In this document: one piece after another, positions 44,662-52,143 of the stretch | Position numbering within the stretch: position 1 is the stretch's first letter | How the letters are laid out: the number at the start of each line of letters is the position of its first letter | Assembly: GCF_003797945.1 (NCBI RefSeq) | Contig: NZ_RKKU01000026.1 | Location: 1-62,055, forward strand | Length of the DNA: 62,055 nt | Direction of reading: 5' to 3' | DNA from: Pseudomonas neustonica | Lineage (GTDB): Bacteria; Pseudomonadota; Gammaproteobacteria; Pseudomonadales; Pseudomonadaceae | Translations under genes and position numbers: made by a program | The notes under the pieces: model-generated | The model's input: only the letters and a program-made list of their open reading frames with translations | Told to the model about the DNA's origin: nothing | Databases searched by the model: none

Positions 44662-45435
44662 TCAGAGGCTGTTGCTGAGGTGTCCGCCATCGACGTTTAG
44701 CACGCTGCCGGTCATGAATGCGCCAGCCTCACTGGCGAGCAACAGCAACGGGCCGTCGAGCTCTTCCAGCTGACCCAGGCGACGCATGGGCACCTTGCTG
44801 CGAATATAGTTCTGGCCGTGTTCGGTATCGAAGTAGTCAGTGTTCATTTCGGTACGGAAATAGCCCGGTGCTATGGCATTGACGCGAATATTGTTGCGCG
44901 CCAGTTCCAGCGACATGGCTTTGGTCAACTGCACCACACCGGCCTTGGCCACGGCGTAGTGACTCAGTGCAGTGCCCACGCGCAGGCCAAGGATCGAGGC
45001 GATATTGATCACGCTGCCACCCTGCCCGCCCTTGGCCATCGCCACGCAGGCCCGGTGAGCGACGCGCCAGGCTCCATCGAGGTTGGTATCGAGCATGCTG
45101 CGCCAGTTGCCTTCGTTCATTTCCAGGAAGGGTACCGGGTCACCGATGCCGGCGTTGTTGACCAGAATGTCGCAGACGCCAAAGGCTGCTTCGGCGGCGC
45201 TGAACCCCGCCTCCACGCTGTCGCTGTCGGTCACATCCATGGTCACGGCCAACGCGCTGTGGCCCTGTTGCTCAAGTTCTTCAACCAGTGCCGAAAGCCG
45301 CTCGGCGCGGCGTGCGGCCAAGACCACGCGAGCGCCAGAGCTGGCCAGTACACGGGCGAAATGCGCACCCAGGCCGCTGGAGGCACCCGTGATCAGGGCG
45401 GTTTTTCCGGTCAGGTCAAAGCGTGTGTTGCTCAT
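44662..45435 (-). CDS. Short-chain dehydrogenase/reductase
   Basis: 257-residue classical SDR. NAD(P) motif TGASSGLG near residue 17, NNAGIGDP near 93, catalytic Ser in INIASILG and the YxxxK motif in SHYAVAKAG. C-terminal MTGSVLNVDGGH is typical of 3-oxoacyl-reductase-like SDRs. I chose ATG 45435 (AGGAG upstream) over an in-frame TTG five codons earlier. Same strand as the kinase operon but separated from it and from the two-component gene upstream by about 100 bp each. Substrate unknown. Confidence 0.92.
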   Translation of the reverse strand: MSNTRFDLTGKTALITGASSGLGAHFARVLASSGARVVLAARRAERLSALVEELEQQGHSALAVTMDVTDSDSVEAGFSAAEAAFGVCDILVNNAGIGDPVPFLEMNEGNWRSMLDTNLDGAWRVAHRACVAMAKGGQGGSVINIASILGLRVGTALSHYAVAKAGVVQLTKAMSLELARNNIRVNAIAPGYFRTEMNTDYFDTEHGQNYIRSKVPMRRLGQLEELDGPLLLLASEAGAFMTGSVLNVDGGHLSNSL

Positions 45436-45538
45436 TGGGTGCTCCTGCAATGTGGTTGGTCAGGCGCCCAGTATCAGTCAAGCGTCTGGCTGAAACCAGC
45501 AATGTGCATGACCGTGATGATGCACGATTCAGTGGCTG

Positions 45539-46894
45539 CTAGATTGGCCACTCGACCCGCACCATCAGGCCGCCGAGCGGGCTGTCGTTCAGGCTCAGGT
45601 TGCCGCGATGACGCTCGACAACGCGTTGTACTATGGATAGCCCCAGACCGGCACCCGGGCTGCTGCCCTGGGCGTGGAAGCGTTCTAGTAAGCGTTGCCG
45701 ATCCGCCTCTGGCACGCCTTCACCGCTGTCCTCGACGCTGAGCACGATCCGTTGTTGCTGGCTGCTCAGGTTGACCCGTATCTGGCCGCCAGCGGGTGCA
45801 TGCTGGATAGCGTTGCCGATCAGGTTCTGCAGCAGCATGGCCAGGCTGCCCGGCTCCATTTGCAGCTCGGTTGGCAGGTCAGGCGCGCTGTCAAAACTCA
45901 GCTCCTGCTGTTTGCGTAAAGCCAGTGGCAATAGTTCGGCGACTTCGTTGCGACAGGTCTGCAGCAGGCCGACGCTGATGCGCTGGCGCTGTTGCTCATC
46001 GGCCAGGCGCGCCAGCGTCAGCATCTGTGAGACCAATCGGGTGGCGCGTTCCACCCCTTTACGCAGGTGCTCAAGGGCTTGATCACGCTCTGCCGGGTCA
46101 CTGCTTTGCAGGGCGTTTTCGGCGTGTATCTGCAGCACTGCCAAAGGGGTACGCAGCTCGTGCGCGGCGTCGGCAATAAAGCGTTGTTCACGCGCCAGCA
46201 GTTGATTCACCTGCTCCAGCATACGGTTGAGCGCCGCCTGCATGGGCTCCAGTTCTTGCGGTAGATCGCTGAGCATCAGCGGCTTGAGGCTATTGGGTTC
46301 GCGCAGACGAATCAGCCGCGCCAGTTCATCCAGCGGCTTGAGACCTGAGCCGATGGCCAGCCAGACCAACAGCAGCAAGATGGGAATGCCGACCAGGTCC
46401 GGCACCAGGGTGCCGCGCACTATCTTGTCGACCAGCTCGCCGCGCACATCGCTGCGCTCGCCGACCCAGACGGCCAGCCCCGTTTCTGGCGATTGCAGGA
46501 CATAACCGCGCCAGCGCCGACTGCCCTTTTGCGTATCCGCAAAGCCGGGTTGCCAGTCGGCGTCGGTCAGCTGTGGCACATTGAAGGAGCGCGCAATCAC
46601 GGTACCGTCTGCGTTGCGTACCTGGTAGGCGAGTTTGCTTTCATAGGGATGCCCCAGCTTGGGATGACTGCTGGTGGTTTCGATCAGGGCCTGGGCCAGC
46701 TCTTCGGGTGCAATACTGGTTTGCGAGGTACTCAGCAGGGCGATGAGTACGCGCGCGCTTTGTCCGAGCTGGGCATCGAAGAGTTCTTCAACCTCGTGGC
46801 CGGCATCGTGATAGCCGACCCAGCCCATGGCCAGCGAGCCAGCCAGCAGCAGGCCCAGCACCCTGACCAGGATGCGTTTGCGAATCGACCTCAT
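45539..46894 (-). CDS. QseC/PmrB-type sensor histidine kinase
   Basis: 451 residues. TM1 about 8-27, a periplasmic sensor of about 135 residues (including VLQSPETGLAVWVGERSD), TM2 about 165-183, a short linker, HisKA with H245 in FIADAAHELRTPLAVLQIHAENAL, and HATPase (VEDSGEGVPEADRQRLLERF; GAGLGLSIVQRVVERHRG). The H-box variant is that of the QseC/PmrB/TctE group. Overlaps the regulator gene by four bases and is the last gene of the operon starting at 51809. Confidence 0.93.
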   Translation of the reverse strand: MRSIRKRILVRVLGLLLAGSLAMGWVGYHDAGHEVEELFDAQLGQSARVLIALLSTSQTSIAPEELAQALIETTSSHPKLGHPYESKLAYQVRNADGTVIARSFNVPQLTDADWQPGFADTQKGSRRWRGYVLQSPETGLAVWVGERSDVRGELVDKIVRGTLVPDLVGIPILLLLVWLAIGSGLKPLDELARLIRLREPNSLKPLMLSDLPQELEPMQAALNRMLEQVNQLLAREQRFIADAAHELRTPLAVLQIHAENALQSSDPAERDQALEHLRKGVERATRLVSQMLTLARLADEQQRQRISVGLLQTCRNEVAELLPLALRKQQELSFDSAPDLPTELQMEPGSLAMLLQNLIGNAIQHAPAGGQIRVNLSSQQQRIVLSVEDSGEGVPEADRQRLLERFHAQGSSPGAGLGLSIVQRVVERHRGNLSLNDSPLGGLMVRVEWPI

Positions 46895-47553
46895 GCCTGG
46901 CGCTCAATCATGTAGCCGACACCGCGCAGGGTACGAATCAGTCCGCTGAAGAGTTTGCGCCGCAGGTGATGGATGTGGACTTCCAGGGTGTTGCTGTCGA
47001 CGTCTTCATTCCAGCCATAGAGCGCTTGCTCCAGCCGATCGCGGGTCAGCACCCGGTCGGGCTGCGCCATCAGCTCATGCAGCAGAATAAACTCCTTGCG
47101 TGACAGGCTGACCGGTTTGCCTTCCAGGGTGACCTGCTGGCTTTGCGGATCAAGTACGACGCCACGCAGGTTGATTAGCGGCTCGGCTCGGCCATTGCTG
47201 CGGCGCAGCAGGGCGCGCAGCCGGGCTTTTAATTCAGCGCTGTCGAACGGCTTGATCAGGTAGTCATCGGCGCCAGCGTCCAGCCCGGCGATGCGGTCCT
47301 GCACGCCGTCGCGGGCGGTGAGGATCAATACCGGCACCGCATGATGACGGTCGCGCAGGGCACGCAGCACGGTCAGACCGTCCATGCGCGGTAGCCCCAG
47401 ATCAAGAATCGCCAGGTCGAAGGGCTCGCTGCTCAGCGCGTGCAGCGCGCTGGTGCCGTCTTTCAGCCAGTCCAGGGTATAGCCCTCGTTTTTCAGTGAG
47501 GTCAGGATGCCCTCGGCCAGAGAGGTATCGTCTTCAACCAGCAGCAGTCGCAT
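46891..47553 (-). CDS. OmpR-family response regulator (QseB/PmrA-type)
   Basis: 220 residues: receiver domain with phospho-acceptor D51 (LAILDLGLPRMDG) and K102-type lysine (YLIKPFDSAELKARLRAL), and a C-terminal winged helix (about 125-218; DRLEQALYGWNEDVDSNTLEVHIHHLRRKL). The DNA-binding domain is of the QseB/PmrA kind, which recognise CTTAA(G/T)-N5-CTTAA(G/T). A perfect site of this form precedes the operon (51851-51867), so it probably activates its own operon. Three bases separate it from the TPR gene. Confidence 0.94.
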   Translation of the reverse strand: MRLLLVEDDTSLAEGILTSLKNEGYTLDWLKDGTSALHALSSEPFDLAILDLGLPRMDGLTVLRALRDRHHAVPVLILTARDGVQDRIAGLDAGADDYLIKPFDSAELKARLRALLRRSNGRAEPLINLRGVVLDPQSQQVTLEGKPVSLSRKEFILLHELMAQPDRVLTRDRLEQALYGWNEDVDSNTLEVHIHHLRRKLFSGLIRTLRGVGYMIERQA

Positions 47554-47556
47554 GCG

Positions 47557-48186
47557 TTATCCGTTTGTCAGTTTGGTCAGGCGCTCACGGATTTCGGCTT
47601 GTCGGCCTTGATCAGCCAGCGGGCGTTCCGGGCGTGGCGCGGCAGCCTGTGCTTTGAGCAGTGCCGCTTTGGCTTCAGCATAGCGGTTCTGGTCGAGCAG
47701 GTAATCCGCCCAGAAGAAATTGCTGTCGATGCCGTCCGGGTTCAGCTCCAGTGCGCGCTTGAGCAACGCCTCTGCCTGATCATCGTCGCCAAAGCCGATC
47801 GGCCAGCCGGGCACCTGGTAATAGAGTGCGCCGAGGCTGGTATAGGCCGAGCCGTTGAGCGCTTCAGGATCGATTGCCAGCGCTTTCTCCAGTTCGGCTT
47901 TGGCCTGTTTGACCTTGCCCAGCGCACCCAGACCACCTTCGGCTCCGGCCCAGCTGCTGAGAATGATGCCGTGCCAGATTAACGCGGGAGCGCTATCGGG
48001 TTCGTTTTGGCTGACTTGTTCAGCCTCGGCGGCGAGGGCTTCGAATGCGGCGGGTTTTTCCTTGTCGGGCAGTTGATACTGAATTTCCGCCCAGCGCTGT
48101 TGCAGCGGCGCAATATCGGCGGCCTGGCTGGTCAGGGTGAAAACGGTCAGCAGGCCGGTGACGAATAAACGAATCAGGGTGGGCAT
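47557..48186 (-). CDS. Exported TPR-repeat protein
   Basis: 209 residues. Signal peptide MPTLIRLFVTGLLTVFTLTSQA (cleavage near 22), then about three TPR-like units (ALIWHGIILSSWAG; KAELEKALAIDPEALNGSAY; AEALLKRALELNPDGIDSNFFWADYLLDQNRYAEAKAALLKAQ). Periplasmic. TPR proteins act as scaffolds; in this operon it could hold a biosynthetic or sensing partner, possibly the kinase's sensor domain. I chose ATG 48186, with AAGGA upstream. One base separates it from the SDR stop. Confidence 0.85.
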   Translation of the reverse strand: MPTLIRLFVTGLLTVFTLTSQAADIAPLQQRWAEIQYQLPDKEKPAAFEALAAEAEQVSQNEPDSAPALIWHGIILSSWAGAEGGLGALGKVKQAKAELEKALAIDPEALNGSAYTSLGALYYQVPGWPIGFGDDDQAEALLKRALELNPDGIDSNFFWADYLLDQNRYAEAKAALLKAQAAAPRPERPLADQGRQAEIRERLTKLTNG

Positions 48187-48187
48187 G

Positions 48188-49012
48188 TTAGTGGTCCTTG
48201 GCAGTGGAGAGGGTGCTAGCGGGTATGGCTGGGGTGGCATAGTGCTGAATGGTCGGCAACTGGCGGCGTAGCGCCTTGTCGATCAGGCGCGGCAGCAGGC
48301 CATTGAGACGCACCAGCAAGCGCTCGGGAAAGCCCAGATGCACTTCGCGCAGATCGGTCTCCAGCGCTTTTACCAGTTGCGCCGCAACCAGCTCGGGGCT
48401 GTCCATATTGACCTGCAGCTCTGCATTCATGGCTTCTACGGCGGCGCTGTTCATATCGGTTCGGGTCGCGCGCGGCGACATGTAAAGCACGCCTACGCGG
48501 GTATCCGCCAGCTCCCGGCGCAGGGCTTCAGAGAAACCGCGCAGGGCGAACTTGCTGGCGCAGTACACGCTGAAGCCCGGATAACCGATGGAGCCAAAGG
48601 TCGAGCCGATATTCACCACACCACTTTGCGGCTGCGCCCGCAGCAACGGCAGTAGCGCACGGGTCAGTTGCAGGGTAGCGATCAGATTGGTCTGGATCAG
48701 ATCCTCTATGGCGCTGTCCTGCATGGCTTCAAACAGGCCAAAGTGATTGATGCCGGCGGCGTTGATCAGCAAGTTGAAGCCGTCCATCAGCTGCGCTTCT
48801 TGCACGACGCGGGCGCGGTCAGCGGCGTTGCGCAGATCAGCCTGCAAACAGCTGACCTGGCCATCAAAACGGGCAACCAGCGCCTGCAGGGCCTTATCCT
48901 GGCGGCCAACGACCAGTACCTGAGCACCGGCAGCGCAGAGCTCGGCGACCATCGCCTGGCCCATACCGCCGGTGGCGCCGGTGAGAATGACACGACTAGC
49001 CGAAAGCTGCAT
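48188..49012 (-). CDS. SDR-family oxidoreductase in the hemolysin-ligase operon
   Basis: 274-residue SDR. NADP motif TGATGGMG (residues 11-18), adenine-ring DLRN motif (LQADLRNAADR), NAAGINH, catalytic Ser in IGSTFGSIG and YCASK. The extended C-terminus (about 215-274, positively charged) resembles SDRs acting on lipid-like substrates. Strong ribosome-binding site AGGAGGTGC. It overlaps the diiron-protein gene by 17 bases, so it is part of the pathway: a likely keto- or acyl-group reduction step. Confidence 0.92.
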   Translation of the reverse strand: MQLSASRVILTGATGGMGQAMVAELCAAGAQVLVVGRQDKALQALVARFDGQVSCLQADLRNAADRARVVQEAQLMDGFNLLINAAGINHFGLFEAMQDSAIEDLIQTNLIATLQLTRALLPLLRAQPQSGVVNIGSTFGSIGYPGFSVYCASKFALRGFSEALRRELADTRVGVLYMSPRATRTDMNSAAVEAMNAELQVNMDSPELVAAQLVKALETDLREVHLGFPERLLVRLNGLLPRLIDKALRRQLPTIQHYATPAIPASTLSTAKDH

Positions 49013-49679
49013 GGGGCACCTCCTGCTCGATATTGCCTGGCAGGCTGCGGAACATCTCGGCATACAGGCGGTAGATCACCTTGGCGGTGTGCAACACGGC
49101 GTCCCGGTCGGTATCGTTATCAATGCGGTTCACCAGGGTTTCGAAGAACTTCATGTGTTCCAGATCCAGCGAGCCGTGCGAGGACAGGTAACTGAAGGCC
49201 TGTGGCGGCAGCCCCAGACCTTGCTTCAGGCTACCGGCGGCCTGGGTTGCCAGGGCAATGCTGGTGCCTTCCAGTACAAAGACCATGCCCAGCATGGCGA
49301 TCGGGTTAAGACGGTTGATCCGGTCGTACATGGTGCTGACCATGAGTTCGGTGGCCAATCCCGGCTTGCCATGGCGCACCGCCTCAGGATCGCCGCCGCA
49401 GGCGCGAATATCGTTGAGAATCCACTCCTGATGGCCGATCTCTTCTTCGATGTACTCGGCCATGGCTTCGCGCAGCCACTCGTGGTCCGCATCCAGACGG
49501 GATCCGCAGGCCATCAGCAGCGGCACGGTATGGCGTACGTGATGGAATGCTTCGCTCAGAAAGGCGACGTAGCTGTGCTTTTGCGCTTCGCCGCGCAGGG
49601 CGGCCTGAATCATCGGTGACGCAAACAGGTACTCGCGTTCGGTTTGGGTTTGTTCTTGCAGGGTGTCGAAGAAGTTCAT
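48996..49679 (-). CDS. TenA/heme-oxygenase-like diiron protein
   Basis: 227-residue all-helical protein of the TenA/PqqC/heme-oxygenase-like fold. Probable metal ligands: E80-x2-H83 (EEEIGHQEW), E137 (VFVLEGTS), and H168-x3-D172-x2-H175 (SSHGSLDLEHMKFF). This E-x2-H / E / H-x3-D-x2-H pattern is that of heme-oxygenase-like diiron oxidases such as UndA and CADD, rather than of TenA thiaminases, which use a cysteine. It would use O2 to oxidise or cleave a substrate. Sits between an acyl-AMP ligase and an SDR, overlapping both, so the substrate is probably the ligase product or a relative. The specific reaction is unknown. Confidence 0.8.
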   Translation of the reverse strand: MNFFDTLQEQTQTEREYLFASPMIQAALRGEAQKHSYVAFLSEAFHHVRHTVPLLMACGSRLDADHEWLREAMAEYIEEEIGHQEWILNDIRACGGDPEAVRHGKPGLATELMVSTMYDRINRLNPIAMLGMVFVLEGTSIALATQAAGSLKQGLGLPPQAFSYLSSHGSLDLEHMKFFETLVNRIDNDTDRDAVLHTAKVIYRLYAEMFRSLPGNIEQEVPHAAFG

Positions 49680-51136
49680 AGGGCAATGTCCTCGTTGATC
49701 AGACCCAGCAGCGCCGGGCGATAGTGTTCGATGATGTAGTTGCGGCGCAGGCGACCATTACTGGTCAGCTGGCCGTTAGCTGCTGAAAAGGGTTCGCTGG
49801 CGGTCAGCCAGGCGCCGATTTGCGCGTAGTCGGGTAACTCGCTGTTGGCACGGGCGATGGCCTGGGTAATGTCGTCGACACTGAAAGCAGTGCTGCGCGG
49901 GACAATCAGGGCCAGGTTGGTAGGCAGTGCTTCGCCATAGACCAGCACCTGAGCAATGGCCGGATGGCTGGTCAGCTCGGCCTCAACCCACTCGGGATTA
50001 ACGTTGCGTCCGTAGGCGGTAATGAACTGATTTTTCTTGCGCCCGAGAATGCTTAGATAGCCATCCTCCAGCCGCCCGAGATCGCCGGTAGGCCAGTATT
50101 CGTCGCTACTGGCGGGTTCGCCGAGATAACCCAATGCGCGGGCGCCGCGCACCAGAATCTCGCCGTCGTCGGCCAGCTTGATATCGACATGCGGCAGTGG
50201 TTTTCCGACCGTGCCAGCGCGCTGGTAACCGGGACGGTTAAGGCAGACCACAGAAGCACACTCGGAGAGGCCGTAGCCCTCAAATACCGGCAGCCCCAAC
50301 TGCGTGGCACGCTCCAGCAGCGCGGGCGCGACCCGACCGCCGCCCACCGCGATAAAGCGCAGGCTTTGCGGCAAAGGTGCACCTGCATCGGCAGCCTGCA
50401 ATAGCGCCTGCAGTAGTTGCGGGACCAGAATCAGGCTGTGTGGCTGATGTTGATTGAGCACCTGTAGCAGGCGCGGCATATCCAGTTGGCTGCCGTGCAG
50501 GCCGCTGTCTGCCGGTACCGTGATGCTGGCGCCGTTGAGCAGCGCGGTGTAGGCGCCCAGGTTATCCAGCAGTACGGCCAGCGGCAGCAGAATCAGATGT
50601 TGCTGCGGGTCCAAACTGCTGCAGGCGTCGCGCAGGCTGTCGGCCACTTGCAGCATAGCTTCGGCGGACAGGCACACGCCCTTGGGCGTACCGGTGGTGC
50701 CAGAGGTAAAGGTAATCTTGGCGGTGCCTGCTGGCATGCCTACTCCGAAGGGCGCACGTTGCCAGCCCAGTGAGGTGCTGGCAAAGCCTTGCTCGCGCAT
50801 CAGCACGCCGTCGTCAGGCAGGCCAATCAGCGTGTCCACGCCAGCCGTGTGGAGCAAATGGCGGCGCTGTGCCGCAGTAAAGAAAGGCGCGATGGGCACG
50901 CAGGTCAGACCCGCGCGCAAAATCGCCAGATCCCACAGCAACCAGTCACGGCCATTGTTCAGCGCGAGGGCCACACAGCGGCAGCCGAGCGCGCGCAGGC
51001 GCTCGGCGCGCTGCTGAACCTCTGTGCTCAGGTCGGCATAGGCGATACTGCCCTGCTCGTCGGCCAGCGCGATCTTGTCGGGACGCTGCTGGACGTGTTG
51101 CTCCAGCTGGTGCCAGAAGTGCTCAAGCGCAGTCAT
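49676..51136 (-). CDS. Acyl-AMP ligase / AMP-dependent synthetase
   Basis: 486-residue ANL-superfamily enzyme. Motifs: ITFTSGTTGTPKGV near residue 170, FEGYGLSECASVVCLNRP near 310, YWPTGDLG near 380 and GRKKNQFITAYGRNVNPEWVE near 400. The A10 segment reads LTSNGRLRRNY: the residue that is the catalytic lysine in most ANL enzymes (NGK) is arginine here. It is shorter than acyl-CoA synthetases (about 550). Likely activates a carboxylic or fatty acid. Start ATG 51136 with AGGAGGTCG; overlaps the hemolysin-like gene by 14 bases and the diiron gene by four. Confidence 0.88.
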   Translation of the reverse strand: MTALEHFWHQLEQHVQQRPDKIALADEQGSIAYADLSTEVQQRAERLRALGCRCVALALNNGRDWLLWDLAILRAGLTCVPIAPFFTAAQRRHLLHTAGVDTLIGLPDDGVLMREQGFASTSLGWQRAPFGVGMPAGTAKITFTSGTTGTPKGVCLSAEAMLQVADSLRDACSSLDPQQHLILLPLAVLLDNLGAYTALLNGASITVPADSGLHGSQLDMPRLLQVLNQHQPHSLILVPQLLQALLQAADAGAPLPQSLRFIAVGGGRVAPALLERATQLGLPVFEGYGLSECASVVCLNRPGYQRAGTVGKPLPHVDIKLADDGEILVRGARALGYLGEPASSDEYWPTGDLGRLEDGYLSILGRKKNQFITAYGRNVNPEWVEAELTSHPAIAQVLVYGEALPTNLALIVPRSTAFSVDDITQAIARANSELPDYAQIGAWLTASEPFSAANGQLTSNGRLRRNYIIEHYRPALLGLINEDIAL

Positions 51137-51809
51137 GGGCGACCTCCTGTTGGTCGGGCAGGTAGCAAGGTTGGTAGCTAAGTCGCTCGAAGGTGCCACG
51201 GCGCTGCAGCTGCGCCAGACCTTCCGGAATGTAGCCAGCCATGACGCGTGGCTGAGTAGCGTAATAGCTGCCCCAGTCGTGACGTGCCTCACCCAGGCGA
51301 GCAGGGTCGGCCGGGCCCAGATCGATAGGACTCAAGGTCAGGCGCTGGAAGCTGTTGAGTAACATCGGGGTGCCAGTAAACACCACCCAGGTGTAGCCGC
51401 TGGTGGCCAGATAGTGGGTGAGAGCGATGATCAGCAGGCGTCCAGCCCCGGGTGCCAGCGCCGCCAGATTGCCAACTTCGACGACCTGCTCGCGGTGGAC
51501 TGGCAGATCGGTGCGCTGGCGTAGGATGTCGCCCACCGGCTGATCCAGGTAGTGCTCGAGAAACAGCGCGCCACTGGCGCCGCCGCGTATGCCGACGCTG
51601 GCTTGCAACTCGCCGCCCTGGCACAGGCCAAGCAGCTCGGGCATAAAATGGTGAACATCGGCACCGTAGGTGTCGGCGAAGCAATCGTGAACAAACTGCT
51701 CCAGGCGGCCGCGCAGTGGGCCTTTGGCGCACTCCGGGGCGTGCAGCAGTGCGGCGTTATCGCCAAGGCGGGCTAGTTGCCGAGCCAGTAATGCAGGGGT
51801 CTGTGACAT
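51123..51809 (-). CDS. Thermostable-hemolysin (delta-VPH) family, GNAT/acyl-HSL-synthase-like protein
   Basis: 228 residues of the T_hemolysin family (PF12261): FVHDCFADTYGADVHHFMPELLGL, LQASVGIRGGASGALFLEHYLDQPV, VEVGNLAALAPGAGRLLIIALTHYL and FTGTPMLLNSFQRL are recognisable. The family name comes from a Vibrio hemolysin, but the layout (central strand after EVGNLA, like the E(I)/SR regions of autoinducer synthases) resembles GNAT acyltransferases such as LuxI. No signal peptide, so a cytoplasmic acyltransferase is more likely than a secreted toxin. I chose ATG 51809 because AGGAGG sits just before it. First gene of the operon. Confidence 0.85.
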   Translation of the reverse strand: MSQTPALLARQLARLGDNAALLHAPECAKGPLRGRLEQFVHDCFADTYGADVHHFMPELLGLCQGGELQASVGIRGGASGALFLEHYLDQPVGDILRQRTDLPVHREQVVEVGNLAALAPGAGRLLIIALTHYLATSGYTWVVFTGTPMLLNSFQRLTLSPIDLGPADPARLGEARHDWGSYYATQPRVMAGYIPEGLAQLQRRGTFERLSYQPCYLPDQQEVAHDCA

Positions 51810-51850
51810 GGCGTTCCTCCTCATGTTGGGGAGGAGAATGGCGGGTGAAT

Positions 51851-51867
51851 CTTAAGATCGGCTTAAG
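51851..51867 (-). promoter_or_regulatory. PmrA/QseB-type box (CTTAAG-N5-CTTAAG)
   Basis: CTTAAG-ATCGG-CTTAAG is a perfect match to the PmrA-box form (HTTAAK-N5-HTTAAK), 42 bp upstream of the first gene of the operon that encodes a QseB/PmrA-type regulator. Position fits the -35 region. Predicts direct autoregulation. Confidence 0.75.
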
Positions 51868-52143
51868 TGAAGCTCTGTTGATCGGCGTTTGCTGAATTTC
51901 TGTCATTCCAGCGCAGGCGGAGGACGTGGTTTCGGGTTTCAAGCGTGAAGGGGTTGTTGGTCGTGCGAGTTTTTGATTACCAATCAGATGGTCGAGTGTG
52001 CAGCTTGGCTCGTCGTAAAGGCGAAATACGCGGATGAAGAGCGCACCGATAACCATCCAAAAGCAAATGGCGTTTGCTCGCCTCCCCGCTCCTGTGTATA
52101 TGCTTGTCCCCTGCCACTTATCGCCACCAACCCGAGACCTGTC

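Noticed and set aside
51123..51809. Secreted pore-forming hemolysin
   Set aside because: No signal peptide or amphipathic toxin repeats, and the operon context is biosynthetic; an acyltransferase-like role fits better.
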